Part shown: one piece after another, positions 15,832-24,200 of the stretch
Position numbering within the stretch: the first letter of the stretch is position 1
How the letters are laid out: every line of letters begins with the position of its first letter
NCBI GenBank assembly: GCA_021740905.1
Contig: JAIOYV010000014.1
Span: 1 to 64,000, forward strand
Direction of reading: 5' to 3'
Origin: Bacteroidales bacterium
Lineage (GTDB): Bacteria; Bacteroidota; Bacteroidia; Bacteroidales; M50B96
DNA length: 64,000 nucleotides
Notes under the pieces: model-generated
Told to the model about the DNA's origin: nothing
What the model saw: the letters and a program-made list of their open reading frames with translations, nothing else
Database searches by the model: none
Program-made: the position numbers and the translations under genes

Positions 15832-17655
15832 TAAAAATCATCCAACCCATTTGAACCATCTGTTGTGAATTGCTTTCAAAATTAGATTATGCGATCTTTG
15901 ACACAGCTATTCCAACTTAATCCCAAGTAAGCATTTCGTTGTGAATTGCTTTCAAAATTAGATTATGCGATCTTTGACACAGCCACTTGTAAAGGGTTGG
16001 CTTGCCGTTGTTAGTTGTGAATTGCTTTCAAAATTAGATTATGCGATCTTTGACACAGCTTTTTTTGAGTTTTAAAAGTGATGGCCTCAGTTGTGAATTG
16101 CTTTCAAAATTAGATTATGCGATCTTTGACACAGCGTTTCTTTCGAAACAGATTACAATTGCCGTGTTGTGAATTGCTTTCAAAATTAGATTATGCGATC
16201 TTTGACACAGCATTACAACAGAGCCCCAATATTGTTTTAGCGTTGTGAATTGCTTTCAAAATTAGATTATGCGATCTTTGACACAGCGTTTAAGCATCTC
16301 CATGAAATGCCAGTTCTGTTGTGAATTGCTTTCAAAATTAGATTATGCGATCTTTGACACAGCATCCGGCTCTGCGTGGATTTCTTCAAACCTGTTGTGA
16401 ATTGCTTTCAAAATTAGATTATGCGATCTTTGACACAGCCATTTGTCACATCGTACACTTGCACGGCCTGTTGTGAATTGCTTTCAAAATTAGATTATGC
16501 GATCTTTGACACAGCGTGTTTCAGCTACTTTGCTTAATTGATCCCGTTGTGAATTGCTTTCAAAATTAGATTATGCGATCTTTGACACAGCTTTTATTCA
16601 CCCTTCCCATCGAAGTATTGAGTTGTGAATTGCTTTCAAAATTAGATTATGCGATCTTTGACACAGCAAAACCTGACAGCAATCAAAGCAACTTATGGTT
16701 GTGAATTGCTTTCAAAATTAGATTATGCGATCTTTGACACAGCTCTTTTATCTGGGACCTGAAAAGTTCTAAAGTTGTGAATTGCTTTCAAAATTAGATT
16801 ATGCGATCTTTGACACAGCCAGGGCTGGTAAATAATCAGAAAAAAGCTCGTTGTGAATTGCTTTCAAAATTAGATTATGCGATCTTTGACACAGCAGCCA
16901 CAAATACAACTCGCGGCTTTCTCCAGTTGTGAATTGCTTTCAAAATTAGATTATGCGATCTTTGACACAGCACCTACCGAAGCCGGTGCAGTGTTGCGAC
17001 GGTTGTGAATTGCTTTCAAAATTAGATTATGCGATCTTTGACACAGCCTTCAATCTTGGCAGGATTTGAGCGGACCAGTTGTGAATTGCTTTCAAAATTA
17101 GATTATGCGATCTTTGACACAGCTGTCCGCTCATAGCATCACATTTTCAGCGAGTTGTGAATTGCTTTCAAAATTAGATTATGCGATCTTTGACACAGCT
17201 GGGCAACAAGAAATGGCCCGTCTTTGATTGTTGTGAATTGCTTTCAAAATTAGATTATGCGATCTTTGACACAGCCCGTTTCGCGATGGGCATACACACA
17301 TGCTAGTTGTGAATTGCTTTCAAAATTAGATTATGCGATCTTTGACACAGCTGTCCGTATCGGTCGATGTAAGGTTGTCTAGTTGTGAATTGCTTTCAAA
17401 ATTAGATTATGCGATCTTTGACACAGCCAAATTAAAATCAGATAGATATGCAAGATTGTTGTGAATTGCTTTCAAAATTAGATTATGCGATCTTTGACAC
17501 AGCAAGATCACGAGGCATGGCATAGATCACTTTGTTGTGAATTGCTTTCAAAATTAGATTATGCGATCTTTGACACAGCAACCTTTGCCGTGTTGGCTGC
17601 AACTTCATTGTTGTGAATTGCTTTCAAAATTAGATTATGCGATCTTTGACACAGC
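15740..17655 (+). CRISPR. Type II-C CRISPR array, 25 repeats (first one broken), 24 spacers
   Basis: Twenty-four identical 46-bp repeats start at 15862 and recur every 76 bp to 17610, each beginning GTTGTGAATTGCTTTC and ending GATCTTTGACACAGC. All spacers are exactly 30 bp. A 25th repeat at the left end (15740-15831) is split by 44-46 extra bases. The tracrRNA anti-repeat at 25417-25434 is the exact complement of repeat positions 2-19. With the tracrRNA terminator this fixes crRNA transcription on the plus strand. Identical repeats and uniform spacers indicate a maintained, probably active array. It converges on the minus-strand cas operon, and a strong plus-strand terminator follows at 17721. 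Each repeat also contains a near-consensus promoter. Confidence 0.98.
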
Positions 17656-17720
17656 ACTACGCTTATAGTTTAATGACTGTCAAATATTTGCATTAAAAAC
17701 AGGATCGCAAAAATGAGAAG

Positions 17721-17757
17721 AAACCGTTCTTTGTTGCATACAAAGGACGGTTTTTTT
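17721..17757 (+). terminator. Intrinsic terminator after the CRISPR array
   Basis: Arms AAACCGTTCTTTG and CAAAGGACGGTTT (one G-T pair) around TTGCATA, followed by a T tract. The orientation fits transcripts leaving the array on the plus strand, 65 bp after the last repeat. Confidence 0.85.
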
Positions 17758-17882
17758 ATTTCTAGCAATCATTTGAAAGGCTGCCCCGATTATTACATGA
17801 AGATTGATAATCGTTGCTAAGCAATTGTGATCAAATCAAATAGCTGGATTTTCAAAAAACAGTAATCACAAACCTTATTTAT

Positions 17883-18698
17883 TTACCGAGAAACAAAACT
17901 ATCAAACTGGTCGAAAGCTGCTGCCTTTTCTAGGAGTTGGCCCCAAACAACAGGTGCTACTTGCGGTGCAACTATGGTATATTCGTCAGCTAAAACCCAG
18001 CCGGGTGGCAACATCGTGTTCAGGATATCATTTGTTATCATTATTGGATTTTCGTATCCGGTGTTTAGCATAATGAAATCGTATTTGCCCACGATAGTGC
18101 CTGCTTCATTGGTCAAAAGTTTCAATAACTTTTTGCCATCCTCATTGGCTACTTGCATAACACTTCCACTTGCAATAAATGGGAGGCCATATTGTACATT
18201 CATGACAATATCAAAAATCCTGGTTTTCAGTTCTTCTCCTTCAAACCTGTAAAATTCATCATAAAGGCGTTTGCCGAAATGGACTTCCCTTACTGGGCCT
18301 AAAATGGCTATTTGCTTACCCCCTTTTAATACTGCTTTTAATAAACTAGAGTCATTTTTTTCAAGTTTATTTATTTTTTTTGCAGGGTATAATTCTTGCC
18401 CAAATACAGATTTTCCATCTTCGTCTACTACTTTCCCTCGGGTAAAATCAATAATTGAACTTACAATAGTATTGGTCAACTGATAGTCGAACTCATTCGA
18501 CAAAACCGTGTTTCGCACTTCAATAAAACCTTCTTCAAAGGCAACTTCAACCCCTCGGGCCGATTTTCCATCGACCCAACAGTACATTGTCCCTTCATCT
18601 CTTTCAGTCAACTGAGCATTATCAATCTCAGCAATTCGTTGTTTGAACATTGAAATGTCGAGTGGGTGTTGAACAATAATTTTGTGTGCTACGCTCAT
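17883..18698 (-). CDS. Unrecognised protein, fourth gene of the cas operon
   Basis: A 271-residue soluble protein starting 18 bp after the cas2 stop codon on the same strand, so very probably co-transcribed with cas1-cas2. No signal peptide, membrane segment or nuclease motif is evident. It has one Cys (in MYCWVDGKS). The N-terminal 90 residues (CWVDGKSARGVEVAFEEG, IEVRNTVLSNEFDYQL) and the C-terminal third (FIMLNTGYENPIMI, LPPGWVLADEYTIVAPQVAP) look like two globular alpha/beta domains joined by a Lys-rich stretch. It is not Csn2 or Cas4: Cas4 needs a four-Cys cluster. Type II-C loci normally have only cas9, cas1 and cas2. It may be a new accessory factor or a passenger; no function is assigned. 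Confidence 0.75.
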   Translation of the reverse strand: MSVAHKIIVQHPLDISMFKQRIAEIDNAQLTERDEGTMYCWVDGKSARGVEVAFEEGFIEVRNTVLSNEFDYQLTNTIVSSIIDFTRGKVVDEDGKSVFGQELYPAKKINKLEKNDSSLLKAVLKGGKQIAILGPVREVHFGKRLYDEFYRFEGEELKTRIFDIVMNVQYGLPFIASGSVMQVANEDGKKLLKLLTNEAGTIVGKYDFIMLNTGYENPIMITNDILNTMLPPGWVLADEYTIVAPQVAPVVWGQLLEKAAAFDQFDSFVSR

Positions 18699-18716
18699 TT
18701 TCTTTTCTTTATTTAA

Positions 18717-19058
18717 TTAAAATAGTTCTAATTGTTGCGGGGTGTCCGGGCGTTTGCTTTCTTTTGGCCCACGGAAAAACTCCATCTGCCCAAACTGTTT
18801 GTCGGTGAGGGTGAAAATAATGACTTCGCCTTTGGGGGGCAAAACCGATTTCACCCTCCGTATGTGAACATCGGCATTTTCGCGGCTGTTGCAATGCCGT
18901 ACATAAATCGAAAATTGCATCATGGTAAAACCATCCTGCATCATGCCCTTCCTGAAACGGGTATAATCCTTCTTGTCCTTTTTAGTTTCAGTCGGCAAAT
19001 CGAAAAATACAAAGACCCACAAAATACGATATTGGTTTAGGCGATTATAAAATGTCAT
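18717..19058 (-). CDS. cas2: CRISPR-associated endonuclease Cas2
   Basis: Cas2 dimers hold two Cas1 dimers together in the spacer-integration complex. The 113-residue protein has the ferredoxin-like first strand VFVFFDLPTET with the conserved Asp, the FRKGMMQDGFTMMQFSIYVR block, and the C-terminal QLELF tail found in many type II-C Cas2 proteins. Its ATG overlaps the cas1 TGA stop (ATGA), so the two are translationally coupled. It is followed 18 bp later by an unknown gene. Confidence 0.95.
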   Translation of the reverse strand: MTFYNRLNQYRILWVFVFFDLPTETKKDKKDYTRFRKGMMQDGFTMMQFSIYVRHCNSRENADVHIRRVKSVLPPKGEVIIFTLTDKQFGQMEFFRGPKESKRPDTPQQLELF

Positions 19059-19960
19059 GTGTGCAATAAGTCAGGGTAAGCAATTTTCCGGGCACTGCCC
19101 TCGAAACATTGCGACAAGGAGGCACTGGTGCGGGTACAGGCCACCATCAAGGGGCTTTTTTCGTTGGCTATCAGCACATCGATCACAGGAACGGCCAATA
19201 TTTTCTGCTTCAGTTCTGTTGTCAGTTCTTCTATTTCGCCTGCCTCTTCCGACATTTCCAATACCAATTTATCGACCATGGGCCGATAAGGTTCCATTAT
19301 ATCGTCCGCCAGGCAATAGGGGTTGTATTTGTTTCTATGAAAAATACCGGATACCGGCAACAGCCCACTTGAAACCAACGAGCGGGCCATGATGGAGCGG
19401 AGCACGGCATAACCATAATTCAACAGATTATTGGGGGCATCGCCAAAACGATGGCGTTTAAGCCCGGGGGTGTCCTGAAACAAGGCATCCCAATAAAAAC
19501 GGGCCGCCCGGCCTTCCACATTGTCGGGGTCGCCGCTGTTTACCTGCTTTGCCAACTGGAAAAGCCTTTTTGCAGGTCCTCCAGCCCAGGCCAGCACTTC
19601 TGCCTGGTTCTGTATTTTAGCCGAAACGGTTTGCTGCCACAGGTTCTTTTTCAACGATGCACTAGCATTTAACTGGTGTTTCACCTTTTCGGTATAGGCA
19701 TGGTGGCTGTGCATGGGCAACATAAGGGCGTGGGGCAAATGCTTTTGGTCGCAATTCAGCACGGCTGCATTGTTTTCGAGCAAGGCTGTCAGCAAGCCCT
19801 GGGTAATGGTGATCTGGTAATGGTCGAGCACCACGATGCCAATATCCTCGATGGGCACCGACCGGCTTTCTTTATCCTCCCCGGGATAATCAATCAACAA
19901 TTGGTTTTGCTTCTTTTTCAAGTAGCAGGGATTTCCGAAATAAAGGGTACGTTTTATCAT
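19055..19960 (-). CDS. cas1: CRISPR-associated integrase Cas1 (type II)
   Basis: Cas1 catalyses spacer integration at the repeat. The 301-residue protein has the type II form: N-terminal beta domain starting MIKRTLYFGNPCYL, then the metal-binding site formed by Glu in NVEGRAARFYW, His in SGIFHRNKYNPY and the acidic CLADDIMEPYRP. It is complete and of standard length. It overlaps cas2 by 4 bp. Upstream, instead of lying directly after cas9 as is usual, it is separated from it by about 1.25 kb holding a RAYT gene and palindromic repeats. Confidence 0.96.
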   Translation of the reverse strand: MIKRTLYFGNPCYLKKKQNQLLIDYPGEDKESRSVPIEDIGIVVLDHYQITITQGLLTALLENNAAVLNCDQKHLPHALMLPMHSHHAYTEKVKHQLNASASLKKNLWQQTVSAKIQNQAEVLAWAGGPAKRLFQLAKQVNSGDPDNVEGRAARFYWDALFQDTPGLKRHRFGDAPNNLLNYGYAVLRSIMARSLVSSGLLPVSGIFHRNKYNPYCLADDIMEPYRPMVDKLVLEMSEEAGEIEELTTELKQKILAVPVIDVLIANEKSPLMVACTRTSASLSQCFEGSARKIAYPDLLHT

Positions 19961-20001
19961 AGTTGGTAGTTTTTTTTATATCGTCAGTGTCGTCTTCCAT
20001 A

Positions 20002-20035
20002 ACCGTCGGTGTCGCTCGGAGCAACGCCAACGGTA
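20002..20035. repeat. REP palindrome copy 1
   Basis: Imperfect palindrome with ends ACCGTCGGTGTCGCT and AGCAACGCCAACGGT. It lies between the RAYT gene and cas1. Confidence 0.8.
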
Positions 20036-20073
20036 GTTCCATTGCCAACGCTGGGGTATCTTTTGCGTTCGAT

Positions 20074-20108
20074 TACCGTCGGTGTCGCTTGAAGCGACGC
20101 CGACGGTA
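20074..20108. repeat. REP palindrome copy 2
   Basis: Arms TACCGTCGGTGTCGCT and AGCGACGCCGACGGTA with a 3-base loop and one mismatch. Same family as copy 1, just downstream of the RAYT stop codon. Confidence 0.85.
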
Positions 20109-20152
20109 GTGCCAACAGTCACCGACAGTACTTTTATCACTGCCGTATCAAT

Positions 20153-20782
20153 TCAAAATTCGACATATTCATTTGCCACCAGTTTGTTGATTAGTTTGCC
20201 GTCGCGCAACCCAGCATAATCCATTGCCGATGAAAACTCCCAATCGGTAACTTTCTTGACCAAACCCGCAACCATTGGGTTGTCATGTATGTAATCGAAA
20301 CATATTTGCGGGTATTGAAATTCGGGGTGTTCGATATGGATTTGTGTACCTGACTTTGTGTTGTAAAAAGATGGGGTTATACAGTCCTGGCAAGTAAGGC
20401 ACTCGGCTTTGGTTTTTTCCCTGAATAGTTTTCCTGATCTATTTTCTTGTTTGTTTATAGCATTCGTGTAAGAACGAAGCATGATTCCAATGGAATCGTT
20501 TAATGATCTCTGCCGGCAATTACCGTCGGTGTCGTTTGAAGCCAGTTGTTTGCGACTACCGTCAGCGTCGCTCGAAGCGACACCGACGGTTGTGTCCCTA
20601 ACTAAAACCATAAAATGAAAATGATTCGGCATCAAACACCAGGCAATTATGTCTGTGTAAGGCAGAATATGTATCCGAACCTTCCGCAAAAAGAAAAGAT
20701 AGTTTTCGTGGTTGAAGAATAACTTTTGCCGATTATTTCCCTGGTTGTAAATGTGAAACAAATGCCCTCTCTCAAATTCCAT
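20153..20782 (-). CDS. RAYT (REP-associated Y1 transposase, IS200-like) inside the cas operon
   Basis: A 209-residue HUH/Y1 protein. The HUH motif is PNHFHFMV. The catalytic Tyr is in IGIMLRSYTNAINK, followed by the usual RSGKLFREKTK and the C-terminal FDYIHDNPMVAGLV and WEFSSAMDYAG. RAYTs are domesticated relatives of IS200/IS605 transposases that act on flanking REP palindromes, and such palindromes surround this gene. The residues VGVASSDADGSRKQLASNDT between the HUH motif and the Tyr helix are encoded by REP sequence (about 20515-20592) inserted in frame. The gene sits on the same strand between cas9 and cas1, so the cas transcript must cross it or cas1 needs its own promoter. Confidence 0.85.
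   Translation of the reverse strand: MEFERGHLFHIYNQGNNRQKLFFNHENYLFFLRKVRIHILPYTDIIAWCLMPNHFHFMVLVRDTTVGVASSDADGSRKQLASNDTDGNCRQRSLNDSIGIMLRSYTNAINKQENRSGKLFREKTKAECLTCQDCITPSFYNTKSGTQIHIEHPEFQYPQICFDYIHDNPMVAGLVKKVTDWEFSSAMDYAGLRDGKLINKLVANEYVEF
20521..20556. repeat. Degenerate REP copy 3, inside the RAYT gene
   Basis: TACCGTCGGTGTCGTTTGAA with a decayed right arm. It is adjacent to copy 4 and within the coding sequence. Confidence 0.65.
20557..20590. repeat. REP palindrome copy 4, inside the RAYT gene
   Basis: TACCGTCAGCGTCGCT and AGCGACACCGACGGT arms. Read in frame on the minus strand it encodes part of the extra loop of the RAYT protein. Confidence 0.8.
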
Positions 20783-20824
20783 GGTTTCTCCTTTTTATTG
20801 TTTCTTACCTCTATCGCCTGCCGA

Positions 20825-20859
20825 TACCGTCGGTGTCGCTTTGAGCGACACCGACGGTA
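20825..20859. repeat. REP palindrome copy 5 (perfect arms)
   Basis: Perfect 16-bp arms TACCGTCGGTGTCGCT / AGCGACACCGACGGTA around TTG. Located 43 bp upstream of the RAYT start codon, the typical REP position. A half-copy GCCAACGGTA follows. Confidence 0.88.
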
Positions 20860-20925
20860 ATATCCCCGCCAACGGTAGTCTTCCAAACATTTCTTTGTCT
20901 ATCAATTTCCGCTTCCAAAATGCAA

Positions 20926-20958
20926 ATCGAAGGTTTCGCTCCGAGCAGAGCCTTCGAT
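20926..20958. repeat. Second-type palindrome (ATCGAAGG ... CCTTCGAT)
   Basis: Ends ATCGAAGG and CCTTCGAT with an inner GCTC/GAGC pair. Different sequence from the REP family but similar size, in the gap between cas9 and the RAYT gene. Confidence 0.6.
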
Positions 20959-21032
20959 ATTGCCACCTTCCTTACACCTCATCTGATGACCCGAGATTCC
21001 CATAAAAGTAGCTCGAATCTCAGCATATATTA

Positions 21033-21058
21033 GGGGCGCGACTCGAAGTCGCACTCCC
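21033..21058. repeat. Third-type palindrome (GCGACT CGA AGTCGC)
   Basis: GGGGCGCGACT and AGTCGCACTCCC arms with a CGA loop and two mismatches. Part of the palindrome cluster downstream of cas9. Confidence 0.55.
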
Positions 21059-21092
21059 AATGTAGTACCACACTAATTTTCTTGAGGGTTAC

Positions 21093-21125
21093 ACTCATCG
21101 GGTGACTTAAAGTCACCCGATGAGT
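21093..21125. repeat. Perfect 16-bp palindrome downstream of cas9
   Basis: Arms ACTCATCGGGTGACTT and AAGTCACCCGATGAGT with a single-base centre, about 85 bp after the cas9 stop codon. It could stabilise or end the cas9 transcript, but there is no U tract on the minus strand. Confidence 0.75.
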
Positions 21126-21209
21126 TGCGGCTCGTTTTTAATTGCCCATACTTTGCAAATTATCCAGAGAGGACATCGCTCGGAGTGAAACTCTCGCTTG
21201 TCCAAACCG

Positions 21210-24200
21210 CTAATACTCCCCAACCTTTACGATTCTTCCCAAATGATTTATCCTAACTTTGACAAGTTTCTCTAAAGTTGCCGTTTTCTGAATTTGTTTG
21301 TAGGAAACACCTTTTAAAACTTTATTATTTTCCACATTTGTTTCTAAATGATGACGAAAAACATATTCTCTAATGAAGGAATTTCCATATTTTAACTTTG
21401 AAAACTTTTGGACCCGATATAAATTGGGACTTATTAGTTTTGAATTATTAATATCCTGCAAGTCAATCTCTAAAGGATCAAAATTATGAGAAGGAAAAAC
21501 GAAATATTCATTTTGTTTCATAGAAAATAAAAACTTCCAATTTCGATTCTCATTTTTTACTTTATCAATAATTGGCAGACTTTGTCTTACTCTTTCTACT
21601 GCTTCATAAAATGAAACGACTTCATCCTCAATATTTCCATTTTCATCTTTATATATTGCCACATGATGATTATTTCCTGTACTTACAAAATCGACTGGCA
21701 GAGGATTCCCCTCAAAGTCTAAAACCCGTTCCCCTTTATTGTTTTTTTTATAGTGAAGTGGCTCAGCGTTACTGACTCCTGTAATAGTGACCCTTTTAAT
21801 ACTTATCCCTTTTTCTTTATTTAACCAAATCGGGTTTTCGTCGAGATTCGAAAATGCTTCCTTTGTATTATTACCAAATTCGTTAAGCCGAGCTTTCAAA
21901 ATCTTTTTAATTCCATTATCAATTATCTTGTCAATTTTCAAATCGGGTGTTATGTCCTTACGTATTGTATAACAGTCCTCCATGTATTGAACTTCAACTC
22001 TTTCGGGCAATTCAATGGTTTTGTCCTGGTCAATAAAAATAGGGTTTTTGGTGGGTGAGTTTTTCCCTCCAAAAGCCTTCTTTGGGTTTCCTTCATTTTG
22101 AATCAGTCTTGAAAGCAAAGCTTCACGGTACACTTTTTTCACAACATGATTGATTTTTTCTAAATCGAACTTTGTCCCCACTTTTTCATCTGTAATTACT
22201 GGCTGTTTTATTTTGCCATAAACAGTTTCTTTGTGCAACTGTCCACGGGGAGTCAGCTCAATCCTTTCTTTGAAGTTTTCTTTTCCGGCCACCTTTATCT
22301 TATTCTTGTTTCGGGTCACTACTTTGTTTTTGGCTTTGAAAGAAATCAAAATGGATTCGATATGCTTTTTGGCCTCAGCTCTAAATTCGGTTAATGGAAT
22401 CGGTGGCTTAAACAGTAGTTTTCCATTTTCATCTCTGTACAAATATTTTTGTTCGATGCCATAAACCGTATGATACTTTTTGTGGGACTCATCTTTCCGT
22501 GCACTCATGTTATTTAGATATTGCACATGGCTGTACGAAGTAAATGCAACCGTCAAAGCGTCCATTGCATGATGCCTGTGATCATTCCGTTTGGTCCAAT
22601 CTTTAATTTTAGGAATATCTTTTCCATCCTTGCTTTTCTCATAATAAGTAAGTCCCAACGCATTGTATTTATCCCAGTTAAGTTCTTGCATAACATTTAT
22701 CAATTGCCAATCTTCGCGTAAGCGGTCGGTAATACTTCCTGTTGTTGTATTTACAACCCTGACTACCTCAAGCAACATTTGCTTTGCCTTTTTGGCTATG
22801 TACTGGCTATTTCGCAAATCACGCTCAATAAATCCGTCAGGCAAATCCGTACCCTTCATCAACAGCTTATTGTATTTCGCTTTACTAATAATACCTTTCC
22901 CTTTATCGAACAACTTCTCTATATTGTTGACATAGCGTTGGTACTCTTTTGTACCTTCTCCATACTTTTCGACAATCGCATCAATACCTGTTTTATTGCT
23001 TTTTTCTCGGCTGTTAAAATCGCGTGTAGCGAGAGTTTTATTTGAGAATGAATCATCAAACAAAGTGGCTTGTGGAATAATATGCTCTATGTCGAATTCT
23101 TTTGTAAATAATTTCTCTAAAGGAATGTATGTGTTTGTATAAAGGGTTTTATATCCAAGTGGGGCAAGCTCCTCATATAGTTTGTACTTAATAATATCAT
23201 TTTTGGAAATCCTGACACCATTATTAAAAGGATGTATATCTTTTAATATGTTCCTTATCCTCTCGTGGTTTAGGTTTGCTTTGTTTATACCTTTTGTCAT
23301 TTCCTCTCGCTCGTTTGCGCTTTTTTTCAACTCTCTTGCAAGCTCAACCCTTATCTCATCAGGTTTCCCCAGGCTTTCGTCGGCGATTATTGCATTAACA
23401 ACATTCACTAATTGATTCAGTATCTTTTCTACAATAGGATTCCGCAAAGAGTTTTTGGGCAATAGGTCCAATCTGTCTTTCAATTCCCTATTCTCATTTT
23501 CCAGTTTGGTAAACGACGATGAATGATTGTACCCAGCCAATTCACAAGCACCTTCACTTTGGCTATCAGATTCTTTTCTTGCATAAGGATGGCCAGCTTT
23601 CATGTATGGTAATATTTTCCGTATTGCACGGGAACTCAGGCTTCCATAGTCTGTTTGAAATTCTACTTTGGCAATTATCTTGGCATATTCCTTTGAAAAC
23701 CCAAAATCGGATTTAAGTTTTGCGATTAGACTTTCATCACCTGACCTCGAATTATCCCCTTCGTATGAGTAAAGCAAATGCCATAATTGCATAATAGCTT
23801 GTTTGTCGAATAGGTTGCCATCAAGCTCGCAATTAAAAGACAAGATATCTGTGGTGATCCCAATTTCAAGGAATTTTGTACTCACAGGATCGTTGATATC
23901 AGCTGCCGCCATATTTGCAAAATCATACTTTTCTCCTTCCAATTCTAATATCTGTTGATAAGCCTTATACAATGAGGCATTTGTCCTATTCCCTTCAATG
24001 TTTTTGAAATTGAGTTGAAAATCTTTCGGGTTTTCAAATAATATATCCAATATCTGAAGGTTGCTTAAGCTATCGTTTATATTTAACTCATTAAAAAGCT
24101 GTTCCTTCTCCTCTTGGGTTAAACAGAATTTTTCCTTAGTAAGGACATTCCTGTATTCGAGATTATGTAAAATCTGCCATATTTTGAATTCTTGAAATAG

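Noticed and set aside
17883-18698. Csn2 or Cas4 as the fourth cas gene
   Set aside because: Only one cysteine, so no Cas4 Fe-S site; no similarity seen to the Csn2 fold sequence pattern; repeat, Cas9 and tracrRNA features point to type II-C.
20781-21005. 74-residue ORF on the plus strand
   Set aside because: Runs across REP palindromes and has no coding signature; it results from repeat sequence being open in several frames.
21093-21125. Intrinsic terminator of cas9
   Set aside because: The palindrome is perfect but lacks a U tract on the minus strand, so it is reported as a repeat only.
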